A stretch of 64,000 bases of DNA from Tretioscincus oriximinensis (GCA_022410635.1 JAJVDF010000165.1:1646725-1710724), one strand, 5' to 3'; shown: positions 23,584 to 35,930, numbered from the stretch's first letter. Program-made: numbers and translations. The notes: generated by a model from the letters alone, not told the origin.

Positions 23584-24417
23584 CAAAAATCAATATTGTA
23601 TTTAGGAGTTAAAATTACAAAAAATCCAGAAAGGATGATTAAGGTAAATTATAAATTATTATGGAAGAAAGTTAAGAAGAGATTAATCACTTGGCCAACT
23701 AAAATGTGGCCATTAATATCTAAGGTAAGAGCCTATAAAATGATGATTCTCCCTAGATTCCTATATTTTTTTCAAACAATACCAGGACAGATTCCTTTGA
23801 AAATGTTTAAGGATTGGGAAAGGGAAATAAAGAAATGGGCTTTACAAGATAATACTAGAAGAATCCTTAAAAGGACCTTCTTTTCAACTCAGGAACAATT
23901 AGGTTGGGGAATTCCCTGTTTACAAACCTACTGGGAGTCCTTCCAGTTTTTGAAAGCAGTAGAGTTGGAGCATAGAGGGGAATATAAGGTACTGAATATG
24001 GAATTAACATTAAATGAAATGGTAAATTTTACGCTTATGAAAGAACATACCAAAACAGCAAACAAACAAATGGTTACCACCAATGACGGCAACTTGGAAA
24101 GTATGGCGTCAGATTCAGAGAAAATTCAAAATTGATTGTTATAAAACTGCCTCTCTAAAGATTATTAACAATAATGGGGAAGAAAATTTAGCAAGATACA
24201 TACAGATGTTAAAAAGGAAAGGAATAAGAATTATTCAAGATTTATATGATGGCAGAGGAGTACCGTGGACGATTGAGAGGTTGAGGCCTTTCATCAGTAG
24301 TTCTGTACACAGAACCAAGCATAAAGAGAGCAAAACCTGCTGGTCCCTGCCTTCCATCAAAATTAAAGCACAGAAATATATCACTAAATACCTTCATTCA
24401 TTAGACAAATAAAACAT
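23584..24417 (+). mobile_element. L1-like LINE, ORF2 C-terminal fragment
   Basis: A 179-residue frame (23596-24135) followed, after a frameshift near 24100, by a 109-residue frame (24083-24412). The first has the L1 ORF2 post-RT pattern: 'YLGVKITKN', 'NYKLLWKKVKKRLITW', 'ISKVRAYKMMILPRFLYFFQTIPGQIP' (the conserved K-M-x-I-L-P-x-x-x-Y-x-F region), and 'GWGIPCLQTYWES'. The end is lysine-rich, with a stop and a nearby AATAAA. It is 5'-truncated and frameshifted, hence inactive. A 64-bp piece of its coding sequence is duplicated at its 5' boundary. Confidence 0.9.
24282..24345. repeat. 64-bp direct repeat, copy within L1
   Basis: The native copy of the repeat, in the L1 ORF2 frame; it matches 23503-23566 over its full length. 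Confidence 0.93.
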
Positions 24418-24671
24418 GTAANCAGGAAGTGCTTGAACTGTGCCATTTCCATTTCTGGGAAACATCTTGGAATAAGGAGCCTGCCATCTGCATGCTACCA
24501 TCTGCGTGTTTTCTACCCCCATGGTAAAAATAAAGAGCTGCACACTCAGAGTTCACTGGTCTGNCAATAGACAGGTTTCTACTTTGGAAATGGCTGTATT
24601 GTCATTCATAACTTAAAACAAAGGGCTTTCTGTCCCTAAGATTTGATGTGGAACAGTAACCGGTGGGGAGG

Positions 24672-24893
24672 GNAGTTTGGTGAAATGGTTGAAGTGCTGG
24701 ACTCTTATTCGGAAGTCTCCCAGTTCNATTCCACACACCTCCGTGAAGCCACCTGTGTGACTGTGGGTCAATCATAGGTCTTTAGAACTCTCTCCGCCCT
24801 GTCTACTTCACAGGAAACCTGTTGTCAAGAAAACAACAAAAGCTACGTGCACCATAAAGGTGAGTTATAAATAAACATCATGATGATGATGAT
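24672..24893 (+). mobile_element. Sauria-type SINE
   Basis: tRNA-like start (agtttggtgaaatggttga), 'gtgctggactcttat', a B-box region 'cagttcnattcc' and the middle 'caacaaaagctacgtgcacc'. The Bov-B-like tail is eroded, ending in 'gagttataaataaa' and a short (GAT)n. It is older than the copy at 5.3 kb. Confidence 0.8.
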
Positions 24894-26106
24894 GGCAGTG
24901 ATTCTGATGACAATTATGTTAGTGCAGATCTGTGAGACCCTGCAGATGGAATACATTAGTAAAGAAGGGCAGACCATAAACGTACCTTAACGTGCTGACC
25001 AATAAGGCTCAGTAGCTCACTCCTGGGCATTATTCCAAGACATTTCTTAGAATGGGAATCTGTCATTTGTATCCGCGTGCAGACTATGACCCATTCCAAG
25101 ATGTATCCTGTAATAACGCCCAGTGTGGACAGGGCCTTTTCAATTTTCATGGTACTTGTGTTGAGAATATTGGTCAAATCTTCAATGTGTCAGTGCTGTT
25201 GTTTCCAAAGAAAAGGTCTATTTAACGGCAGGTTCACTTTTTCTCCCACATAACTAATTTCAAATAATAAAAAAACATATCCTAGCAAAGAAACAACAAA
25301 ACATCAGGCACAAAATTAAGCACCATATTATCTGCAAGGTGAAGAGGGTTGCTGATGGAACATATTGCCAGTGGTAACGTTAGCAACCAAACCTTGAAAG
25401 GAGTCCATACAAATCTAAATTCTCTCTTATTTATCTTCCCTTGTACAACGTATATTGTTTGTCTTGTGGGGTCTTTGCATTTGTTTGTGTCTCTGTCTGC
25501 ATGAGTTCCATGAAGTCTAAATTGTCTGATTAATCTCCATATGCCAAGATCCTGTTTGTGCTCAGGGAACCAGCAATAGAATCGTTTCATCTTAAGGAAG
25601 TAGTTCTTCGTCTGCTACTAAAATAACCACAGCAGGAATTAGGCTGTATTTTTAGGATACAGGATGGGCTATGGACATGCCTTCTCTCTTTTGCTTCTGT
25701 ATGGACTGTTGGCTTCCTATTGCTCTCAAAACTTTGGTAACTAGGTCAGCACAAAGACATCAACAACCAGTACCTAAAATAAAATGTCACCTAAAGGTTA
25801 CATTTCCTACTGTTACAAATATCCTGTACCTTTATTGTGATGGTCTACTGCTGAGAAAGAATTAATTTTCATACCATGTTTGCTCGAGCCTTTTGCACAC
25901 ACATGTTCTGTGCAAAAGTAAACATATTTCATTAGAAAGACTTAAAAGGGGTTAAAAAAGATTACTAAAGGAAGAGCTTTCATTGATATTTAAAACCTAG
26001 CTCTAGCCCATAGGCAGAAGCAGTCAGTGTCTTTAAAGTGTATTAAATCTAATCTTCATTGAAACTCACTGTTAATGAAGCCTAGGCTGAATAAAATGAA
26101 CTATCC
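24894..26106. other. Unassigned DNA with repeat fragment
   Basis: 25000-25137 contains 'aataaggctcagtagctcac' and 'cagtgtggacagggcctttt', which resemble the dispersed repeat at 16.0-16.6 kb and suggest an old TIR element. The rest is unassigned; the minus frame at 25282-25590 has no recognised domain. Confidence 0.45.
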
Positions 26107-26114
26107 TAATAGCA

Positions 26115-26318
26115 TAGGTTGACCAGATGACCCCTTTTGGGGGGTTGAAAACCCGTTTTGGGGGTGTCTCCTGTTTTTTTCTGAGAAAAAAAATTCAAAA
26201 ACAAAAACATTTNAAAAAAANNANNTTTTTTNNAAAAAAANTNCCNNNNAAAAANNNGGNANNNNCCCNAAANNNNNNTTTNNANNCCCCCCCCAAAAGG
26301 GCTCATCTGGTCAGCCTA
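26115..26318. mobile_element. hAT MITE, 204 bp, with unresolved centre
   Basis: Left end taggttgaccagatgacccc, right end gggctcatctggtcagccta: a TIR of at least 20 bp with few mismatches. The 8-bp target duplication taatagca is perfect (26107-26114 and 26319-26326). The centre (26212-26286) is homopolymer-rich and full of ambiguous bases, so its sequence cannot be judged. No coding capacity. Confidence 0.9.
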
Positions 26319-26326
26319 TAATAGCA

Positions 26327-27114
26327 TAAAAATAAATTGTGTATTCTGGACTCAAGCTTTTTCCCTGGAAGTATTTGTTACAAAATTCTTTCTAGTCTGG
26401 ATATGGTCTGTGTGAATAAATGCCAAAGCACGTGGGAAACTTAAGCTTACTGCTGAGGTTAAATATGAATTCATCTCAAATTAGTTAAATAAAAGCACAT
26501 ACCATAGCTATCATAAAGTAAAAAATAAAAATGTCAAACCAAATATTGCATTTCATCCAATGCAGAGACAAAAATCATTTTTTAAAGCCCAATCTTACTC
26601 CTTCTAAACATTTCTCACATTTAGGCCAGTTTCATATTTATATTATGGGAATGGCTGCTTGGAAACCATTCCTTGCCCATCACATGGAAAATGCTCACTG
26701 TTATTTACATCCTGAACAAGTGACTGAGCCTTTAATAAGTTTACACTTGTTTTCTTACCAGGATGTTTCAACTTCATGATCCTCTTCCCTAGATTAAGTC
26801 ATTATTCTTGAACTGGATAAATATCAGTTTGGGAATGGTTTGCCAGTAGTAATGTCTGCTCCGTGTTCCAATCAGAGACTCATGTAGGGTGCCACTACAA
26901 TGTAGTGTGCTACTACATTGCATTCCTATGCTTTATCACAAAGATATTACTTTAATACACAGTGGCTACAGGCACACGGACGGTTCAGACTGTGGTGAGA
27001 CTTACATGATGATATCTGGGTTCCACATGTTGAGTTTCCACAATGCACTTAGAAAAAAGGTCCATTGCCCTGAGTTATGCTTTAGCTGAGGTTTTGTGAA
27101 ATTGCCATACCTGC
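26327..27114. other. Unassigned non-coding DNA
   Basis: No gene. There is a short local repeat around 'ccactacaatgtagtgtgct' near 26891. Frames at 26531-26779 and 26889-27089 lack domains. Confidence 0.5.
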
Positions 27115-27285
27115 AGCCACAGAGATGAGAAGCCTTCCTGTGTAATTCTCTTTAATGGGATTATGCTAGGGTACCATGNGAGGATACCAGCACAGGGCAA
27201 TGCAGAATTGCTGGCTGAGCATGCTCAGTATTTACTTCCAGGTTAGCTGTCTTGCTTGTTCCATGCGGATTTACAGGTATGTGTG
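27115..27285 (+). repeat. Dispersed repeat shared with 41.55 kb
   Basis: Shares, with mismatches, 'gcagccacagagatgaga', 'ttaatgggattat', 'aggataccagcacagggcaa' and 'gagcatgctcagtattt' with 41552-41720 in the same orientation. Family and ends are unknown. Confidence 0.6.
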
Positions 27286-28656
27286 ATGGCTGCATTCCGC
27301 AGTTGTTTCTTACGTTGNGGATTTTAACCCCGTGTGCCTGCAGCCTGAATCAGTAGCTCCCAGTAGTTTGTGTACAATGTATCAATGGATTGCTTTTTCC
27401 TTTGGTACTTTACATGCTAAAGTGGTTTTAAATATGAAGTTCCTGTCTACTGATTTACCTCCTCTCTTGAACTATGTTGACATAACAGACATTTGAAGAG
27501 TCAGTGACATCAGAGGTGACAGAAGGGATGCCCCTCTTTTAGCACGGCTCTTCTGCCCATATCAGTACTGAAAAACTGATGTGTAGGTGACAAACAATGT
27601 ATTTTGACTGTTAAAAACAGATCAAATAGAAATGATTGCATCCACAGACTATTAGGTTCCTTGTAAATTTCATCCCCAAGTTCATACTCCTTCCTCCCCT
27701 TGTTTTTGGTATTTGACTAACTTTCAGTGAAGCTTATATTTACAAAAAAATTGGCAATTTTTGATCCAATAGCTATTTCAATCCCCAGCTTCTTCCCATA
27801 ACGAGGCAATGCCAAACCACTTTCATACCTGTGCCAAGAGAATTGCATACAGGTGCCCAAGTATTCAACCAAAAACTGGCTACAACTCACTGTCCATTAA
27901 CAAAACTCAAGTAATTCATCCCATATCCAACCCTCACACTAGACAAGAAATGAGGCAAATTTGACCTGCAGTCCTCTTTTAAAGTAGTTCATCCTTCTTG
28001 CTTTAATATAAGAGCAGTTTCAAGGGTAGATTCTGCCCAAATAACAGCTTATTGTTTTGTTGCAAGTGGACATGTTGAATCATGAAGCCCAGAAATACTT
28101 GAGATCCATATTTGAAGCATCGTGTGAATGCAACCTTAAAACTAATTCTAATTGTTTATTTGCCAGTGATACAGACAATCCCTTAAGAGAGGGGAAGCGT
28201 GGGAGCATTCCTGGAATAGCATGAGTAAACTAAGAGAAAGAGATGAATAGCACAAATTGTAAGGGAAAGGGAAACTAATGACCAAACCTCTTTCTTGCTA
28301 ATTGAGCTTTCAGAGTTTATTGACTTCTTTTTCACTTTGCTAAGTAGGGAACTTTACCTTTCTTTCTCTAGGAGCCTGTAAGTCAACATAAACCCAGTAA
28401 ATAATTGTCACTTGTTGGAGAGGCAAGTATTTGAACAAGCAAAGTACATGGGATTGTTTTAAGTTCCTCAGAACCTTTGGGGATTAAAAAGAGGCAGCAT
28501 CCTCACAAGTTCCTAGAGTCATCTCTCTGGCCTAGATGCTGTATACATGCCTCTACACCTCTACATGCCCCTGTGGTGATACTCCTAACTCCGGAGCACT
28601 TCACTTCATCCAGGAGTCAGTTTGCTAGCTGTAAGAATGGGATATCTGACTCTTGG
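27286..28656. other. Unassigned non-coding DNA
   Basis: No gene, RNA or recognised repeat. Confidence 0.5.
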
Positions 28657-28777
28657 GCCCTTTTCAGATTTAACCTTATTCCTGGATATATCCTGGAATA
28701 TGTTTCTGCCATAAAGTGCACTAGTAGGCCCTCATTCTGAGCTATATTCTGGATATACTCATTGCGAAAAGGAGCCT
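28657..28777. mobile_element. Small TIR element (MITE), 121 bp
   Basis: Left end gggcccttttcagat and right end attgcgaaaaggagcc form a roughly 12-bp TIR. The inside has the foldback block 'cctggatatatcctggaata' and a 'tatattctggatat' block, like the palindromic 'ttatattccggaatatagc' near the left end of the larger element at 38.6 kb. It may be an internally deleted relative. The target duplication is unclear. Confidence 0.45.
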
Positions 28778-29033
28778 TTAAGAAGATGGTTGCATCTCCC
28801 CCCCTCTTTGTAGAGAGCTGGAGAGGTAACAAAGCCCCTCATATACTTGCTGAATTATATACTTGCTACATATCATTTGTTGCCTTTTACTGCAGGAACT
28901 ACTTTCACAGACTTTGATTGTGAGCAGATTAGCTTAAAATGTACTCCCAAGCAGACCTGGGGAGTACAGTGTGAATGGTCAAAGCAGTACACACCAATCA
29001 AAATGAAGTTATTTTTATTCCACATTACAGGAG
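28778..29033. other. Unassigned spacer
   Basis: No recognised feature. Confidence 0.45.
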
Positions 29034-29292
29034 AACCTAAGAACCTAAGAAGAGCCTTACTGTATCAGGCCACGGCCCATCTAGTCCAGCATTCTGCCTC
29101 ATACAGAGATCAATCAGATGTACCTGGGCAGTCTGAACAGAGGAAAGCAAAATATGCACCTGTTCATGACTCCCTGCAAATGGTATTTCAGGAGTCCTGC
29201 CTGTTGCTCCATCTTAGAGGCAACATCCAGACATCCATCCTAGTACTCATTTATACCCTTGGTGTCCATAAACATGTCTAGTCCTATAAGAA
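29034..29292 (-). mobile_element. CR1 LINE 3' end (subfamily A), antisense
   Basis: Starts with 'gaacctaagaacctaagaag', the reverse complement of the CR1 terminal repeat in a slightly changed form. It continues through 'ccagcattctgcctcata', 'cacctgttcatgactccctg', and ends in 'acccttggtgtccataaac', which is antisense coding sequence for the last residues of ORF2. It is 5'-truncated at about 260 bp. Confidence 0.9.
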
Positions 29293-30481
29293 CATAAGAG
29301 GGCATCCTTTACTTAGGATCCCTAATCAAAATGTCTTACTCCCATCTCTGGGGCCTCCTTCCAATTTCACGAGGTGATGGGAACCTGCTAAAATCTCTAG
29401 AAACAATAGAATGAATAGGAAATAAAATCCACCAGCCAAATATTATTAATGAAAAAACCATGGTTGACTGAATGGATGATTTAACTTCAGTGATTATCCT
29501 GTTAGCCTGCTGTAAAATACCATAATTCTTGCACAATCTGGTATTTGAGAGTGTCTTAGAGTTCTTATTTGGCTCTCATTCAAGATTCATATCAGGAAAT
29601 ACATAACTATAGGAATAAGATTATAAAAAGAAAGGCGTTCTGTAATTCTTTTTCAGGGTTAAAATTAGATCTCTCCATTTTAAATCCAAGGCATCCATTT
29701 GGACCTATTCTTGTTTCATTTCTACATGTTCACATATAATTTGCTATTTTGAGGGCAGAATGTGCCCTTTGTGGTAAAATATGGTTCAGGATTGGGAGAC
29801 GACTGAGATGCTATCAATTTCTTACTGACTTTTAAAGTTCTGGATATTATTTCAGATAAAAATGATTACACTTTTCTGCCTTGGATCTGGCCATCTTCAA
29901 ATGACATTATATCACTCTGCAAGAGTGTTTCCACAATGCTTTCCCCACAGGAAACTGTTTTAGCAAGAATTTGGCTTAAGTTACAGATATGATGCTTAGT
30001 CATTAAAACTTGCCTCCTGCATTTTGTCACTTATTTGAGAATCTAATAAATATTCTCAAATTGGGACATAAGGTTCAGTGCTTGGAGTTGCTTGGGAAAT
30101 CTCAGCTTGGAGCCCAAAAATTTGGGGTGTTTGGTGTTTTGCTTTTGCATAAAGCATGCATAGAATTTTTTTACATCACTTCCAGGGTGGGACTAGAAGT
30201 AGCATCCCTCCCAGGTGCCATTCCCAGAAGCCGAGACCAGAAGTGACATCATTTGTGATGTAACTTCAGCCCCAGATGGAGGGAGGAATTCCCAGAAGCA
30301 GAGACCAAAAATAAGCAGAAAAATCCCCCTACGAGGCACAAACATTTCTCATATTCGTGCCCTTACACATGAGATTCTCTGTCAAAATGTATGAAATTCT
30401 CATGCACCACCCACCACTGGNCATTTCCAAACTTTGAGGCAAGCAAAGAAAAATGTTTGGAAACATAAGATAAGCTTATCC
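29293..30481. other. Unassigned non-coding DNA
   Basis: No gene. 30170-30320 has two imperfect copies of a block around 'ttcccagaagccgagaccag' (30222, and about 70 bp later 'ttcccagaagcagagacca'), a small local tandem duplication. Confidence 0.5.
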
Positions 30482-30489
30482 CTTTAACA

Positions 30490-30920
30490 CAGTGGTTCTC
30501 AACCTTTCTAATGCCGTGACCCCATAATACAGTTCCTCATGTTGCGGTGACCCCAATTTNGGTGGCTCCTGCTCATCAGCCTGCGGAGCACAAGGATCAG
30601 CCCGCCGCCCCGAGCCACCAAAACCATCAGCGCTGGCACTGAGGCTGTGGCCGCCATGTTGAGTGTGGGCATGCGGACCGTGATCACGTGTGATAGATTG
30701 CCCCGGCCAGCGCTGACAGCCAGGAGTGTCCTACCCAGCTCAGCGACTAAATTTTTAACTTTTGTAAGCCGCCCTGGACACCTTCGGGGGGAAGGGCGGG
30801 GTAAAAATCTTTAAATAAAATAAAATAAATAAAGCCATCGGAATCATGGCTTTAGGTGACCCCTGTGTTTTGGTCATTCAACCCCCGCCGAGGTCGTGAT
30901 CCACAGGTTGAGAACCGCTG
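30490..30920. mobile_element. SPIN-like hAT element with foreign-looking interior
   Basis: Left end cagtggttctcaaccttt, right end aggttgagaaccgctg: the TIR of the SPIN-type hAT family. The next left block 'cagttcctcatgttgcggtg' is also as I remember for SPIN. The 8-bp flanks ctttaaca (30482-30489) and ctttaacg (30921-30928) agree at 7 of 8. The middle (30560-30835) is GC-rich and ends in a block like the SINE/Bov-B tail ('tgtaagccgccctgg' ... 'gaagggcggggtaaa', then AT-rich A-tail). The inside is therefore not the usual SPIN interior and seems to include a SINE 3' end. No transposase. Confidence 0.85.
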
Positions 30921-30928
30921 CTTTAACG

Positions 30929-33655
30929 TTTTGAATACATGACTTTTGTATGTCTACAGAAAGGAGGCTTTTTCTGAAAGGGATGGTTTTTTAAAAACCC
31001 TGGCTGATCACATTTTACGCTTAAGTAAAATATCATCGAGTACTCAAAGGTTTATATTAGGAATATTTAAATTGCTTTCGTCTTTGCTGAGCTCTTCCAT
31101 CTTTGAACAAAATGTACCTNCATCTGGCCACACAAGGAACTTCATTTGGATAAAACCATACATTTCAATGGTCTGCATTCTTGCCAAGTGTAAACTTGTT
31201 GAATGCACTGACATTGAGTTTGATCCTTCAAAACAAGATGGTGCCTACAAAATGTGAAGAAAAAGAAATGTAAAATGCAGAAATTATTTATCCCAAGGTG
31301 AAAAAGCAAATCCATTCTATGCTGAGGAAGGAAAGGTGTTTTTTTTCAGTTTTAAGATTCTAATGTAAATAAATGTAATTGTGATTTTTTTTCCCTGAGG
31401 TGAAATGTGCACTGATTCATTCGAATGCACAAAATGGCTTAACTCTTTGATTATTTACATAGCTCTGAATTGACAAGGAAAACATCTTATCAAATCCTTT
31501 CTGCAGAAAACTGGCAACCAAGCTATTGTCATTGTCAATGGAACGTCAGAATGATTTCCTTCTTGTTGTTGCAATTACTGAGCATTATTTTCATTGTAGA
31601 AGCAGCTAGTTAGTCTAGATTCCAGTGTGGAAGCCCCTATATAAATGAAAGACAAGCTCTTAAGTGGTGGAAACTGTGGACACAGCATTTCCCCTCATGC
31701 TTTTTCTCTATATAGTGCATAATACTGATTTAGCTTTATAACTATCAATGTCAAGGGAAAAGAGCAGAATATAACATTTGAAACAGTTTCCTTTNCATAA
31801 CATGTTAACCATAGTTGTTTTCTTTTTTAACCAATATACTGTAAAATGGTTTTAAAGCTTCTGCCAAAATGTCAAAGAAATTCTGGGCAGCTTACAAGGA
31901 CAATTGTACATTTTTTTCTGAGGCCAAGAAGAAAATGTCTAGAACCACATTTTCAGTGGTTACAATTGCCTTCTGTGAGTGACAGACACAGAAACACTGG
32001 TGCCTTCCAAATTTCGTGGTGCTCTTAGGGCTGTTAACAAATATGCACATATTTCATGATCTGTCACCAGTTGATAGATGACAGCTTAGTGCCTGAACAG
32101 CAGTGACCACGGATCAGGCCTCCAAATTGAAACATTCTTCTGCATTCTTCCCTGTCATTTGGGTCCCCAGTGCTTATAGGAACCAGGAATACCCATCTCC
32201 ATTCAAACTGATTTGTCAGATTTGGCCTTTCCTGAGCTACTGAATTTTGGTCTTCTCCATTTTGGATATACTGTATTTTAACTGATTTCAAAAGTTAACA
32301 TTTCATTTTATAACGCTATTTTTCCAATTATGTTCTCATTTAGGCTGCCCTGCAATCTGCCTGCCTAAGAGCAGTTTACAAAGCAGTAATGGAGGTACCA
32401 TCAAGCCTTGTGCAACTCAGTTATTTTCATCCTTTCAATGGATGCACAGCTAGAGCTGCTGATCTAATATGCTAAAAGTGTAATTATTGCCATGTATTCA
32501 GCCGACAGTAAATTACTACCCTTTGGGAGCTCAGGGAAAACAGAGGAAGCACAATGTGACTCAGAGGTAGTCTCTGAGTCAACATTCTTTCTAGGGTTAT
32601 TCTCCGGATGCTAACTTTAGCGTATAACAATTGGTTTGACCCACCTTTGTTCTTTATGTCAGAGCTGAATAGAGGTTTCCAGAGGACTGGGCACAACCAA
32701 ATGAGCAACTCTTCACAGCCTTATACTTTTGTGCAATGATAGCAAAACCAATAAAATTATTGCAAAAATATTGCACATCGGTTGCATATATATAAGCTTA
32801 ATACAGGGTTTCCATATAAAAACCAGGAAAGAGATTGGCATCTTTAATGGCTATAGAAGAGAGGAATTTTTCACCACNTGCAAGAGACTTCTGCTTGCAG
32901 CACTTGGGGGGGGCGGGTTAAATAGGCTTCTGTGGTGATGCCATAGTGTTGACTCTTGCTTGGATTGAATGGCTTAACTGATTCTTGAGTTCTACGCATC
33001 TTTAGAGACTCATCATTGCTTCTCGACTTTAGCGNAGGTATAGTTAATCTGAAGAATTTAAAGACCCAATCGAGCATTGGGATCTTCTTTGAACTGAGAT
33101 TGATTTCAAAGACATATTCATACGGTTTGTTGGTCAATATCATTGTGGAATATTTATAGTAGCAACTAAGAAACACTTGATCAAAGAACCATTATATTCC
33201 TTCCATTATCTGATTGGTCTGTGTCTGAATTTCTGTACCTAGCTATAGCTGTCTCCTGGGTTCACCTTATTGGTAGCCTTTTCTTAACTGACAACCTGTT
33301 CTTAATATCACCTGATTTAAGGCTTAGTGGCTTTGTTTATTACTCTGAGTAGCTTTAGAGATTATAAAAGGGCATTGAATGAAGAGTAATAAGCAGTACC
33401 CACCTATCTTTATATGCAGCTAGACAACAAGCTTATTGGAAAGGTTTATCAATAGATATGTGGAAATCATACAACCACCACTCTTGAGACTCTTAATCTA
33501 GGTACATATAAGAATGGCATTTTAAAGAAAACACTTTGTTCCCAAGAAGATTAAAAGTTTTAGATCTTCATTTTTTGGTATTTATTTTGAGCTTTGGATG
33601 TGTGTGTGTTCATTTTAAATAATAAGAATAACAAATTATTTAAAGAGCTATGTGT
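30929..33655. other. Unassigned non-coding DNA
   Basis: No gene is supported. The 103-residue plus frame at 30946-31257 has no recognised domain. 31430-31620 and 32480-32640 look less repetitive and could hold conserved regulatory DNA, but that cannot be judged without a comparison. Confidence 0.45.
32806..32882 (+). repeat. Dispersed repeat shared with 49.97 kb
   Basis: The block 'atggctatagaagagaggaa' plus flanking 'ttttcaccac' appears here and as the reverse complement at 49966-50010 ('ttcctctcttctatagccat'). About 50 bp are shared. The family is unknown. Confidence 0.6.
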
Positions 33656-33800
33656 TTATTGAAATAGACTGCCAAGTGGTACACAAGTTTGGAATCTCTG
33701 GCTTTGTTGTCTCACTATATGATATCGTATATATCATATAGTGAGACAACAACGCCAGAGCTTCCAAACTTGTGTACCACTTGACAGTCTATTTCAATAA
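33656..33800. repeat. 145-bp near-perfect palindrome
   Basis: Left arm from 33656 (ttattgaaatagactgcc) and right arm to 33800 (gacagtctatttcaataa) pair along about 70 bp each with about three mismatches. The only unpaired centre is a few bases around 33725-33730 between 'ctatatgatat' and 'atatcatatag'. No open frame, no tRNA-like box and no clear target duplication. It could be a foldback MITE or a palindrome made by replication error. Confidence 0.93.
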
Positions 33801-35930
33801 ATTGTACCTTTGATATTAACTACCAGTAAATATTTATAATTAATACAGTTGTTATTTCAAATATTCTGCCATCATGCAGGGATTAGTCATTACATGTTTC
33901 TGAGGGACGACTCCAGGCAATTCCCTGTAATGCGTTATCTGCACTGCCTGAGGCATTTCTTGTCCTCCCAAACTATCCACAAGCGGTACTACAACATGGG
34001 AATGGCTTGCTCTGGATCTCTTCTGATTTGTGAGGTGAAGAGTCTTTAGATGGGTGAGTGGCACATATGATGTCAGAACAAAAAAATGGAGGTCTGCCAT
34101 CCACATTACTGGGGTGGTTGGATGGAACAGAGCTGTTCCAACCCTCAAAGTGTGAATTATCCCAGCCATTCCTGTAATGAACTGATCAGGAATGATGTAT
34201 CAGGACCATTCTCAGAAGGTAAGTACAAACCCAAGGTCTATGTAACATAAGAATGAATATATGAGTTATGTTGTCTAAAGCAATCTATATTTCATTTGGG
34301 CACAGCAAATGAGATTTCATCCATTATTTCAAGCTATCTGTTACCTTGGTCAGCTGATGAAGAACACCTCTCCATTGATTTCAATCAATCTAATATAGCT
34401 CCAGCACCTGTAGCAGAATACATTCAATGAATATTGCCAGGAATAGCCTTGGAAGCCACAACCACTGCTTGCTTTCATCCCCAGTCATTCATATGAAAGA
34501 AAAGTCATAATTCTTTCCTACTTGCTTATTCTAGGTCTGATCTCATCCCCACTGGCTCTCTGGGGCAATGAAAGANTCAGCAGAAAAGATGCTTCAATTT
34601 CCTGAAAGGTCAAATTGTCACAGACCTCCCTCCTCCCCTAAAGGATTACATTAAAGGTTGGAAGACCAGTAAGTTTAACCTTTTCTTAACTTTGCAGCTC
34701 ATGGGATTAGGAATTATTTTTATTTTCTTTCAAGTAATAAAATGCATTTTCAAAAAAGGAAGCAAAGAGGTCCTGGGAACTTGAAACATGGCTTGAGAAG
34801 AAGAGGGATCCCGTCAGGCATGAGCAAAGCGAAGGACAGTTTGGGAAAACAAGACTTGCTGTGGACGGGGGAGGCAATATAGGGTTTGCCAGCCACAGTA
34901 GATCACTAGGCTCATGTATTTGTATAAAATTGCTTGTTCTGTGTTGACACTTTCCCTGTCCATCTTCTTCAGAGCTCAAAGGGCCCACACTGCCAATATT
35001 TTGCTGATGAAAAGCAGAAATATCTAAGTGGCGAACAAGAATAAATGGAGATTGGTTTGCTGAGAGGGGTCATTGAGACTGTGCTGAGACAGCAGTTTTC
35101 AGCCTGTTGCTTTAATAAGCATTAGGCATGCCATATGCTGGCTCAAATTCACCACCTTACATGTATGAAATGAATGAAGAGATAGTCCAGACATGCAGCT
35201 TAATAGATTTTGTAGACTGGAGTTGAAGAACAGAGTTCAGTTGGCGCTTTGGTAAGTCTCTGGATAGAAATTACTGATTTCCAAGAAAACATGGTCAGAA
35301 TGGCAAGTTATTTAAAAAAATGATAGAAAAGATGCTTTAATAAAGAGAGGCCATTTGCAAATGTTAGTTTAGAATAACTGCTGTAAGAAACATTTTTTCA
35401 GATAGCCCATATGTCTGCTGTCCAAATGTTTTCTAGTTTTGACCAATACTGAGATACTTTTTTGATTGCAGTTGAGGGTCTATTCCTTGTTTTTGGACAG
35501 ATAGGTTGAATGAGATTATTGTAGATGTGAATACCTATCATCTTCCCTACCTGAATTACTGGAGGGTGTTTGCAAATGGAGGCCCAGTGTGCATTGATGT
35601 TGGAAGTTGCTAAAGATGCCCCTATGGGCTAGCACAGGAATTCATTGCAACTGTGACTTCACCTAGACAGAATCTAAAACATGGAATAATATGTACAATT
35701 GTCCTAGAGGGCTATGTTGGGATTGCCATATGTGTCTGTGGCAATTTCAAAATAGCCCTGGGCTGCTGAGGTGAAATCACCCAGTATTGCAAATGTGAGA
35801 AAAACATAGTCCAAATACTTTTGTCATGGGCTATGAAGATAATTCCCTCTTGCTCTTGCATGTTGTAACAACAAGGTCAAAAANAGCTGCTATGCACATG
35901 AGATTGTGCACTTCTGGATATTTACTTCAC
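33801..35930. other. Unassigned non-coding DNA
   Basis: No gene or named repeat is recognised. Open frames at 33849-34169 occur on both strands over the same DNA and have no domain. Confidence 0.5.

Noticed and set aside
23503..24345. 64-bp repeat as an L1 target-site duplication or LTR
   Set aside because: The downstream copy lies inside the ORF2 coding frame, so it cannot be flanking target DNA.
33656..33800. Transcription terminator hairpin
   Set aside because: Bacterial-type terminators are not expected here and the arms are far too long.
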